NCBI GenBank assembly: GCA_032768795.1
Contig: CP136500.1
Coordinates: forward strand, 248,001 to 312,000
Reading direction: 5' to 3'
Length of the DNA: 64,000 bases
Origin: Tremella fuciformis
Taxonomy: Eukaryota > Basidiomycota > Tremellomycetes > Tremellales > Tremellaceae
A program made the position numbers and the translations under genes. Positions 52,181-61,713 of the stretch are shown here, piece by piece (position 1 is the first letter of the stretch; the number at the start of each line of letters is the position of its first letter). Under the pieces are notes generated by a model, which had not been told where the DNA came from, made no database searches, and was given only the letters and a program-made list of their open reading frames with translations.

Positions 52181-52475
52181 TGTCGACGACGTTTCAAGGA
52201 GAAGCCCGAGGCGGTGCAGGGGATAGGGCGAGGGTGACATGTAGAGGGCGTAGGCCCATGGCCCGTCCTTAGCACCGTGGTATTGAATCCCATGGACAGA
52301 GATAGATGGCGCAGCCGTGTTGTTGACGCACGAGAGGCTGTAGGGTACACCTTCTCGTGGAGAACAGAGAGATATCGACAGTGAGCACGTGTGAGAGGGC
52401 CTATCTGTCGACGACCGGCCTGGCCCCGTGTCAGTATACCATGGTGCTCTTACCTCTCACACGAGATTCAGTGAG
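52181..52475 (+). repeat. Gypsy-1 type LTR 3' part plus ~40 bp of leader
   Basis: GTTTCAAGGAGAAGCCC...TGGCCCCGTGTCA (to ~52432) is the sense end of the Gypsy-1 LTR. It is followed by GTATACCATGGTGCTCTTAC, the primer-site and leader region of Gypsy-1 with a few changes. A 5' fragment of a lost plus-strand copy. Confidence 0.75.
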
Positions 52476-52604
52476 CACGTGTGAAACGCCACAAGACTGA
52501 AATCCCGATAGCGGGACTTTAGTCTCTTTCTCTCTCTTCTCTCTCTCTCTTTTCTGTCACAGCGACTCTCAAGGCGGCTGGCTTGACCAGCAGTAGACCT
52601 CGAG

Positions 52605-54231
52605 ATGACATCGACTGCCAAGGTGACATGCCGGTAAGACTGCTCTGAAATCCACTTGGACATGCTGACATGTCTGATAGTTTGGCGACGGGGGATGAAA
52701 CGGCCACCGAGCTCGCCAAAAGACTCGAGAGCCTGAATGTCGTCACGGGTGAAGTCTGAAGCGCCTAGCAAGGCTCAGGTAGAGACATTGATGGCTAATG
52801 ACAAGAGGTATATGACCCGCGGGACCTGACTCGAGCACAAGACGCAATTCGCTCGAAAGACCTTACGGTCGAAGATGGCATCCTCGATTTGGTCAGCAAG
52901 ACTTTTCACCGCTTGGCCGACAAGACGGGTGATTCCGGTAAGCGTTCCCACAGCCCCAACCCTCAGTGAACTGCACGGAGGGGGACTGCACCTCTCAGTC
53001 AAGGGCAAAGTGGAAGCGGCTCATGATCAGACGAGCACGGACCAGGCGGCGCACCCGTGTTCCAATGCCTGCATACAGCAATCCTGCTCGATCTCGCCCC
53101 TGATCTCTGCTTCTCATGGTCGAGACTCGGCGACAAGGTAAGGGCCGGGTTTGGAGACGGACCGGGGAGATTGAGCAATATCCTGGTCTCCCGTTCGGGT
53201 GATGGGCATGAGGATGACACCCTCAATGTTTATGGTCCCGACATCCAAAGTCGTCTTTGGCACGCCATAGACGGCTTTCACACCTTTCAAGTGAGTCAGC
53301 AATCAGCCATCCGTTCTCTCCCCCCCCCCCCCCCCCCTTTTTTCCCTCCCCCTTCCTCTCCCAGCTCATCGTGCAACATGATCGAGGCTGCGCGCGCGCC
53401 GTCAACACCAAGCATGAGCTGATTTTTGCAGATGTGCTTTCCCGTCGATCAGAGGTGCAGCGTATCGGCCAACATCATTGTCACTCAAGGTATGTTAAAA
53501 GAGCGCCTATATCGTTTCTCCAAAGCATCATTCAGGGGCTGACACCGGGGTTTCCCCAGGTCTGACCCGACCGCCCGACCAATCTTCAATGCAAGGCCAC
53601 TTGGCAATCGAGGTCGGTTCAGAGGGGCAGACGTCTATTCAGCTGAGCCACGGTATGTAAGTCGATGCCTGTCTATCTCTGTTCCTCCGCCATCTGGTGG
53701 AAAATTGGGTCCAACGTCGTGGCTCTGCCGTCGAGGAGACATATCTGAAGGGATGAGGTGGAATGGGGTGGGGAGAGGGAGGCAGAGCAAGATAAGGAGA
53801 GACTTTGCTGACTCCGGATCAGGCTCGAGCTACTCTGTTCGTACCTCGACCAAACCCCTCAAAAGCTAGGCGCATACCCCGAAGCCATTTTAATTCACGC
53901 CACCACAAGCTTGAACGCCAACACCCCGCAGTCCCATGAGGTCACTGACACTGCGACCACCAAAAGAGAGATGACGAGATACGACGCACTGGACCAACAT
54001 CTCCTGACGACTGGCCCGATACCACCGGTTAGTTCGACCTCCGACCTCGGCAAGCCTGCCCACGCCGCCGGCACTTTTGTTCTGCCCCACGTTGCATCGG
54101 ACCGTCTATCAGGCGGCAGAACTCAAGCGCCTCGCCGTGCCGTGAAGTTGGGCGACGACGTTGTCGATCAAGGGGTTCCGAAGTCATTGGCGGACAGGAT
54201 TCGGGCGGATCATTTGCGCAGGTTAGGATGA
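52605..54231 (+). CDS. Hypothetical protein, eight exons, 348 aa
   Basis: ATG 52605. Introns: 52634-52680, 52749-52805, 52938-52998, 53138-53175, 53291-53431, 53490-53559 and 53657-53822. All begin GT (GTAAGA, GTGAAG, GTAAGC, GTAAGG, GTGAGT, GTATGT, GTAAGT), and most have a CTNAY branch before the AG. Exons sum to 1047 nt, an exact frame of 348 codons plus TGA, which strongly supports the model. The product has helical segments (DETATELAKRLESL, LVSKTFHRLADK), a cysteine-rich stretch (CSNACIQQSC), IEVGSEGQTSIQLSHG and a long C-terminal exon. The fourth intron is only 38 nt. No family recognised; the EVGSE...Q region faintly recalls nuclease-fold proteins, but the lysine is absent. Confidence 0.6.
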
Positions 54232-54275
54232 CGAGCGAATGACACAAGGGGGCGAGCTCATATCGGTACAAACCT

Positions 54276-56700
54276 TCATCTATCTAGGTCGGATCCGATA
54301 GTTAGTAGAAATGAAGCACTGTGCTGCATGCTTTGGTTCCAGATACTGTACAGTCCAAGGTGTTGGGGGCTAGGTCGGGTGGTAGATGGACGAGACACAA
54401 GGCCAGACGTCAACGCGATCCCATCATGTCCACCGCCAACCACTTTGCCGAGTGGCATCATCGTGGACACTATCCATAGTTCAACCGCTTGCCATGATCT
54501 GGATGACGTCTGCAATCGATGATACTTCCGCTGCAGAGCTGATATCGTCTGTTTTATACCGGGTGCCACAACCTTCAGCAAGACTTGGCGAGAAGCCGCG
54601 CCCAGGTCCTGGCCCCGAACCTCCAAGGAACCTGTCCGGTCCATTATCCCGCTCACATCGACAGCGGTGGTCAAGATACCACAACAGTCGGTCTGGCTCT
54701 AAGGTGACATGGATCAACCCCGGAACCTTCCCCATCCATTCTGCCTTTGTCAAGATCTTTATTGCGTCAGCGCTGCGCTCACTTGCCTTGCTCTGCGCCG
54801 CCTGCAGCGACCACCCCCCCGGGCCCTGCCGAGTGGCCCCGATCATGAGAGGAAGCAAGGCCGAGTCGGTCGACTCACTCACCATAAAGATCTGGCGCAG
54901 CATGGCTGTCGTCTCCGGATCTAACGTCTGATCTCCCCACCCTGTGGTACCAGCAGCGGTCCCGCTCCGGTCCTTGTGATCCCACAGTAAGACTCCGACC
55001 CAACGATCACAAGCCAAAGTGGCCGTGACTGGTCGTGAAACGGTCAAAACGTGAACAGAGAGACCAAGAAACTCGGAGTTCTGCGGGTCAGTCAACACAA
55101 GTTGTGAATCAGATAGTGCAATGTACTGCCGTAAAATCCTTTACCATACGTACTGGCCTATGCACGTCTCTGTGCTTGAGGTCATGCGACCGTCTCGTCA
55201 AGCCACGCACAAACTCCTGTAAAAAAGTCTCGTCGAAACCTGGCCCAGTCGGGAACGGGAATGCCCCGAGCGAAGATCTACACTGCATGGCCTTGGCGAG
55301 ATCATCGAGTTGTCGAATCGTATCAGCCATTACGCTCCCCCTGGTCCACGCTTTGTCGTCATCCACCAGACAGCTCGCCTCAGAGGGGATAGGGGTCGGC
55401 GATTCAGCAGTCGGAGATGAACGGTCGCTTTCCGGACATGCTGTCGCTTCGGCCTGATGGATATGAGCCCGAGCCACCAGAATAAGACGGAGGCTCGGTA
55501 GATGGGGGAGCGCATTTGTAACTTACACCATACTGATTGACCACCTCGCTCGCATCTCGAAAAGCGCCAACTTTAAAAGCGTCCGGGAGCGCGTTCTCGA
55601 TGTCTGAAATCAAGGGCATTCTTTGGAATGGACCGGTCCGTATGCCGCAAAGCCTGGCCCGCTTCTTCGATCTCAGAACAGACCAGGCGGCCGGCGGCAA
55701 GCGTTGCTCCAGTGCCGGCAGGTAACGCTGGTAGAATGTCTTGGTTTTGCTCGGTTTCGTCCACCGGTTTTGACTCTAAATCAAGTCAGCCTAATCATTT
55801 ACGCCGTGTGCGAAGCGCAAGCAACCAACGACAGCCCAGATCACCATACGCGACCGAGGGTCTGACCGGCGGGAGGAGCGGACCACGCGAGACATACCTT
55901 TGCGTCGCAATACTCGTACATGGCGTTCAGGGTGAGTTTGGGTTGCCTCGCGTCCCGTCCTTGACAGTCCGTCTGTCGTTCGTCCTGCCCCGAGACCCAG
56001 AATTCCACCATGCACATCTCAATGAAGTCGGCCCTGCCCCTGTCCTCCTCTGGGATCTCCAGCTGTCCTGAGCCCTTCCACCTCGTCTTCTCCGGCCGTT
56101 TCCCCATCATCAGAGAGACTCTCTGCTCCACATCCATGCCCGCGATCTCCACTGCCGATGCAGTGATTTGGCTTGCCGGGTCATTCCACGACATGTCCAA
56201 ATCCTCATATTTCCCATTCTGCGCACACAACTGGATCCATCGGACGGATACAACCTGTTGATATTCGAAGATACCTCTGATATTGGTGTGGGCGTTGAAC
56301 ATGTCCCTCCCGGCTCTCAATTTCCGCCGTTGCGATCCCCTTGCCTTCGGATTGACAGCAGGCAGAGCAGGTAGGGGGAGGATGACGAGCGCGAGGGGTC
56401 GGTTGACTTTCAGAATTGTACCGCCGTGCTCCTGTTCGGGCCTCAGCCGATGACCCTCCCCACGTGTGAGCGCACCTTTATGATGAATGTGGTAGCCGTT
56501 TGATCGATACCGGACTGGGTCCACTCAGGGGAGTCGACCAGCCAGAAGCATACACCGGTAAAGAGAAGGACCTTGCGATCATCGCCAGCGCAAGACCATG
56601 GACCAGCACCCGCCCCGGTCCCAGCCCCAACCGGAGCCTTAGCACCAGCCCCAGCGAGGGTGACGATGCCCTCCGGCTCGGGCTCGGTCTCGGGCTCCAT
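54276..56700 (-). CDS. Hypothetical protein, six exons, about 610 aa
   Basis: ATG 56698-56700 (MEPETEPEPEG); upstream frame to 56835 begins with GTG. Introns 56345-56475, 55776-55897, 55379-55526, 55081-55153 and 54539-54656 each have GTRNGY-like donors and join in phase; the exons total 1833 nt, divisible by three. If the last intron is retained, the protein ends at 54481 instead. Features: a Gly/Ala low-complexity N-terminus, FTGVCFWLVDSPEWTQSG, WIQLCAQNGKYEDLDMSWND, FYQRYLPALEQRLPPAAW, and a hydrophobic stretch FLGLSVHVLTVSRPVTATLA. I do not recognise the family. Convergent with the eight-exon gene; the 3' ends are 45 bp apart. Confidence 0.55.
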
Positions 56701-56869
56701 GCGAACGGATCGTGCAGGCGTGAGTGGTAAGAATAGCGAGAGAAGCCGGCGTCGTCGTGGCTGATGCCGTGTTGCTTCCTCGTTGGATGGTTTCCGGACG
56801 ACATTCTCCGGAGATTTCGGCGGAAGCAGATTCACGCGAGCACCACGTGGGGCGACTCGATTTTTCAGC

Positions 56870-57420
56870 GGGATTGAATGGTTAGTAGCCAGCTATGCTA
56901 TCCAGCGTGACAGCACAATCTTTCATCACACTTGGTTCTGTTACCGTGCTGCACACCACCTACCCACCGCACCGCCAATCTTTGCCACTGCAGGTCATAA
57001 AACCGCCATCCATTCAACAACTGGACATCCAATCATCATCAACCGTTCACCCAATCACCACCACCGCTCACCCAGCTGGCACCACCGTTCACCTGGACAC
57101 TGCCAACCCCTTGGACAACACACCTTGCGTGTTAACCCAAACACCGGACTGTTCATGTGAACCCCCTGAGCGTTTGGTGAGCAGTAAAAGTTATTACTGG
57201 AAGAGGAAGTGTTGGCCTGAGCACAAGGAGTGTTTGGTAACAACAGAGCGTTCACCTGAACAGGTCTGAGGCATATATAAGACGGCATGTCCAGCCCCAA
57301 GGATCCTTTCCCCCAAGGATCAATTCTATCAAACTAGACAGTCATAAGTTACATCTTAGTATTAGAGCCTTGCACCTGACTTTACCCTCGTTTCTCGGTC
57401 CGCCACCTTTGCTCGCCACA
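56870..57420 (+). repeat. LTR-6 type LTR, plus orientation
   Basis: GTTCACCTGAAC, GTTCACCCAATC and similar repeated words, then GCATATATAAGACGG near 57270, match the reverse complement of the solo LTR at 61112-61679 in style and order. TTAGTATTAGAGCC at 57356 resembles a copia primer site. Left boundary unclear. Confidence 0.5.
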
Positions 57421-57439
57421 ACGCCAACCTACGTGAGAT

Positions 57440-58079
57440 CCTTTGAGCACCGACACCAAACCTTCACGACGCCTATCTCCATGTGAGGCCCAAAACCCCT
57501 TTGCCGTTGACCCAGTCACAAGGTTCAGTGGTTGTACCCACTTTGCCCTCGGTGCAATCTGAGCTTGCCATGTACAACAGCCGCCGTCTACTTGTCACCA
57601 GACATCAAGGCCGCCGGGTTTGCGTTGTAACATGGACTGCACAACCACATTTGAGATGTGGAATTTGCCCACCAGAGTTGGCACAAAACAAGCAGGAGAT
57701 TAGGAGAGAGCTTGGGACGCTCTTCCTGACTGAGGACGGAGACATGAGGGAACACTTGGCAAGCTTTGGAGAGATAGCAGAACAAGGGGAAGCAGCGGGA
57801 ATACCAGAAATCAAGCACAATAAGTCCCAATGTGCGGAACTCATCAAGACCCCACTCTATCACTCACACCCAATTTGCTCACAGTTCTTCAGTCTTGTGG
57901 AGGATCAGCAACGGTTCACATCCCTGCAACACATCTACCTCATCGAAGAAAAGAGAAAAGCAATATCCAACACCCATTCTGCAATGGCAGAGGCAATGGC
58001 ACTCGCTGTTGGGGGCCAGCCTTATAGGGGCAATGGCGAGGAACAAGGTCAATCTCAGGACACCAACACGGCATCCTGA
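57440..58079 (+). pseudogene. Copia-like Gag relic
   Basis: An open frame from about 57483 to 58079 (198 codons, GTG first) lies directly after the LTR-6 copy and primer-like site, as a gag would. Helical stretches include LASFGEIAEQGEAAGIPEI and LIEEKRKAISNTHSAMAEAM. No zinc knuckle or pol follows; the frame is cut by an LTR-4 end at ~58055. Confidence 0.4.
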
Positions 58080-58480
58080 CCACAAGACTACCACTAGGCA
58101 TCTTGCGACGGAAACAGCCAATGGATTCTATGAGCCAAGACAAGCAAACGCAAGAGAGTTGTTACTATTAGTCACAAATTGCATTGACTATGTTTGAGAA
58201 AACGCTGGAACAAGCTACTCAACCAAGCATGAAGATGGAACGAGCATCTCAACCATGCATTGGCCAAGATGAGATAGGAATGCACAAAAGGAGAAGAGTT
58301 GGGTCCACAATAACGGAGAATAGATTTATCTCACAGTCAGGGCTACGGTGCGGAAATTGAGCATGATAACAATGACAACGTGCATGCAAGGAGATTACAT
58401 GTCAGCCCACACAGAGAGAAGATGTTTGAAGAGAAGAGAGGCGACCAGAAAATACTGGAGACTATTGGAAACGAGTAGAA
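58055..58480 (-). repeat. LTR-4 type copy, reverse orientation
   Basis: AACACGGCATCCTGACCAC, AAGACTACCAC and, further on, TCTCACAGTCAGGGCTACGG are the reverse complement of the LTR-4 3' half (10230-10260, 9600-9620). Diverged. Confidence 0.6.
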
Positions 58481-58689
58481 ACAACTAGGAGAAATGATCA
58501 AAGGAAGACGATGCTGGAACAACAACGTGAAACACGGGCAAGAGATGATGACTACTATAGAAGTAAGATCACAGAGGAAGTTCCTCAGCAATCTCGTCAC
58601 TTGTGATCCGACAAGTGGCGTGCACCCACGCCTTTCATCCACCATCATTCATCTGTTCTCAAAGCTACCTCTCTCTCTCTCTCTCTCCA

Positions 58690-59282
58690 CCAGGCATAAC
58701 GCCATACAGCAGGCAGTCCGCAAGTGCACAAAGAGCCCCAAGAAGAGCATATGACAGGCTGCCCACAAGCACAGCGTTCCTCGCATGACGCTCAATGACC
58801 AGGTCATGCGACAACATGTCTCTGAGAACAAGGCACCAAATTGGATCCTCTCAGTCCTGCAGGAGACAGTCCTGATGGACAAGATCAGCAACTGTGCGTC
58901 CCGCAGCACCCTCTTGACACCTTGCCATGTCCGCAGCCTTGCAGAGCGCCTTGCAGGCCGCTATGTTGACTAGGATTGGGTTGGGCGGTTTGCGCGGCAA
59001 CATTCTGACCGTCTCTGCAGCTGCTATCACACCTATCACAAGCTCTCACGATGGCTGGCGGACACTGCAGAGACTAGGACGGTCTGATACAACCTTGTGG
59101 GCAGCCCCATGGTCTCAGAGACACCCTGCTGACGCCTGCAGGCAAGAGACATGTATGGTTCCAACCTGCACCTGCAGGGATCTTCAACATGGATGAGACC
59201 TACTTCACGCTGTCCAACACCCGCAAAGTCCGTCGCATTGGCCCCACAGACCACCCATGCAATGCCCAGACTGCCCCAGGCC
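58690..59282 (+). pseudogene. Pogo-type DDE transposase relic
   Basis: One plus frame with in-frame stops reads NAIQQAVRKC...QAAHKHSVPRMTL, a Psq-type helix-turn-helix. LLTPCHVRSLAERL...DWVGRFARQHSDRL follows, the CENP-B/Tc5-like second DNA-binding domain, and then GIFNMDETYFTLSN, the first catalytic Asp region of the DDE_1 domain. Stops occur near 58753, 58970, 59089 and 59130. The rest of the catalytic domain is cut off by the LTR-3 fragment at 59283. A (CT)n run precedes it at 58670-58688. Confidence 0.7.
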
Positions 59283-59418
59283 TGTCACGACGACCGCCTT
59301 CTCTGTCCAGGGCCCGGCGGGCACGTACTCCGGACGGTCGGCGTGGGGGTCGTTGGCGTCGGTGGGTATGAGCGAGTTGGGCAAGGAGCTCGACAAGGGA
59401 CTCATTGAGCTCGAGGGG
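59283..59418. repeat. LTR-3 fragment, reverse orientation
   Basis: TGTCACGACGACCGCC...GAGCTCGAGG matches the reverse complement of the LTR-3 end at 42449, truncated by the Copia-A4 LTR. Confidence 0.75.
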
Positions 59419-60725
59419 CGACAGAATCTTAGCTCTGAGGCAATGGGATTCCGGTCACCTGTTGCCTGCTCAGCACTTGCTATGAGTGATGCATTCAGAC
59501 TTACCTGTTGCCCGCTCAGCACTTGCTATGAGTGATGAGAAGGGCAACAGGCGGCAGCATTCTACAAGGTCGTCGAGGGTATCGGCGTTAAAGTCGGAGT
59601 TATCGTTGGTGGCAGCTAGTCAACCTCGTCGAGGGTGAACCTCGACGAGGTTGTGTGCCTCGACGAGGCTACTCGAGGATGAGTCAAGCTCGTGTGAGCG
59701 TATCACCTATTTCCGTTGCCTCCCCTCGCGAGCATGTCTATTGACTCGTCTGCTCTCCTTCTCCTTGTCTTCCCAAGCCCAGTAACTGCCGTAGTTGTCT
59801 TGTTTTGTCGGCCGAGAGGTTCTTGGTCAGGATGTCTGCCCGATTGCTGTCTGTCGGTGTGTATTTGAGCTCAAGCAGTCCACCAGCTTGATGCTCTCGT
59901 ATCCACTGGGCTCGCATGTCGAATGCTTTGTTCAGCTTGAACCCGTGTTGGTGTTTGGCCAGTTGAATGGCTCCATTGTTGTCGTTGTAGATGGGCACTG
60001 CTCCATCTATACCGAGGTCGAGGTCGTTCAATAATTGCCCGAGCCATATTGCCTCTTTGCCCGCTTCTGTTGACGCTAGGAGTTCGGCCTGTGTCGTCGA
60101 GAGTGCGACTGTTGGTTGTCGCCTGCTTTTCCATGACACAATGCCCCCGTATGTGTTGAAGACGTAGCCGGTTGTAGATCGACGTGTGTCGAGACATCCA
60201 CCCCAGTCTGCGTCTGCCCAGCCTAACAGTGCTCGTCTCCCTCCATGAGCGTCGAAGGTGAGAGCGAGATCTGATGTTCCTCGCAGATACCTCAATAGGT
60301 GCTTTGCGGCCCTCCAATGTGTGAGTGACCATTTGCTTATGAAGCAACAAAGCAGTGAGGCTGCATAGGCGATGTCGGGCCGGGTGATTGTGGCGATATA
60401 GAGGATTGACCCAGCGAGTGCAGGGAACGGTTTGTCTCGAGCCTCGTCGACCTCCTTTGGCGTAGCCTTGACGAGCTTTGTGTCGGGCAAGATCGTCTTG
60501 CAGGCTTTGCCGGTTTCACCGAAGCGTTGAAGAACTGCCTCGATGTAGTGCTCTTGTGACAGGTACATCTTCTTGTTTGGCCTGTCTTGGTAGGTGTTGA
60601 TACCGAGGAAGTAAGAGACCGGTCCTTGGTCCTTGCACTCGAGTTCCTTGTTGATCTTCCGTTTGATCTCGTCAATTGTTGATCGATCGTTGCCGGCTAT
60701 GAGCATGTCGTCAACGTGGACTGAG
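59419..60725 (-). mobile_element. Copia-A4, 3' part only
   Basis: 3' LTR 59419-59718 (+ strand ends CGACAGAATC and TTTCCGTTG), polypurine tract, and the C-terminal ~330 codons of pol. Cut at 60725 in RT by insertion of Copia-A3. Confidence 0.85.
59738..60725 (-). pseudogene. Copia-A4 pol C-terminus (RT end and RNase H)
   Basis: Open from SVHVDDMLIAG (RT motif) through DADWGGCLDTRR, QAELLAS, YNDNNGA and ADILTKNL to stop at 59738. RNase H is complete, as in A1. Everything upstream of the RT catalytic motif is absent. Confidence 0.9.
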
Positions 60726-61043
60726 CAACGGAAATAGGTAGTACGCTCACATGAGCTTGACTCATCCTCGAGTAGCCTCGTCGAGGCACACACAACCTCG
60801 ACGAGGGACAACCTCGTCGAGGTTCATCCTCGACGAGGCAGGGAAGCTGCCACCAACGATAACTCCGCATATAACGCCGACACCCTCGACGACCTTGTAG
60901 AATGCCGCCGCCTGTTGCCCTCCTCATCACTCATAGCAAGTGCTGAGCGGGCAACAGGTAAGTCCAAATGCATCACTCATAGCAAGTGCTGAGCGGGCAA
61001 CAGGTGACCGGAATCCCATTGCCTCAGAGCTAAGATTCTGTCG
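60726..61043 (+). repeat. 5' LTR of Copia-A3
   Basis: Same structure as the A2 LTR, with a different count of CCTCGTCGAGG motifs (60775-60838). Confidence 0.9.
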
Positions 61044-61111
61044 TGGTAACGTCTCGTTTGACAAGTCGCGGTAGATAGAACGCGTCAACAAACTCGTCGA
61101 CCTTGCCTACG

Positions 61112-61679
61112 TGTCACGCCTGGGCTCCCTTGGGTAGTGACGAAGGAGGAACGGAGCAAGAATGTTGGGGCTGTAACCCAACAAAGTCGTCACTGGCTCG
61201 TCGAGCAAGGACACGGACTAGGAGGTTCGACTCCGACGAGGTCGAACTTGACCGAATGGAATCGGACTGGGATGAGGGACTGGGACTGGAGGGGAAGTCA
61301 CTGGGAGATGTGAAACTGATCCATTGCTGGGGCATCTACGAGAAAGTCGCGGGTTTATATATACAATAGGCGTTCAGGTGAACGCCACAGGTGTTTGGGT
61401 GATCGTTCGGATGAACAGTCAAATACTACTTCTTCTGGAAGGCGTTCATGTGACTAAAGGGGGTCGGGTGAACGCTGCTTGCGTTCAAGTGAACGTGGCA
61501 GGCATGTCGTCCAAGGCTAGGGTTTGTTCGGGTGATTGGGACCTGTGTTCAAGTGAACACTTGGGTGAACGGTGATGTCGTGGGTAGATGTCCCAGTAAT
61601 GCGGAGTCGGAGCGAGGCAAAGATTACTTGAAGTTGAGTCGGAGGTTGGAGCAAAGTCGGAGTTTGGTCGTTCATGACA
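61112..61679 (-). mobile_element. Solo LTR-6 (568 bp) in the leader of Copia-A3
   Basis: TGTCACGCCTGGG...GTTCATGACA with a perfect 5-bp duplication CTACG at 61107-61111 and 61680-61684. Contains many GTTCAGGTGAAC-like palindromic words and a TATATATA box near 61356. Confidence 0.9.
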
Positions 61680-61713
61680 CTACGCACCGCCAGCTTCGAA
61701 GTGGTCCTCCGTC

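Noticed and set aside
52457..53008. Minus-strand frame with a single stop overlapping the eight-exon gene
   Set aside because: Plus-strand splice sites, the polypyrimidine tract and exact exon phases support the opposite strand; the minus frame is taken as a shadow.
53318..53340. Poly-C run as a structural element
   Set aside because: It lies in the middle of an intron and is an ordinary homopolymer; the similar G run near 20808-20820 is also intronic.
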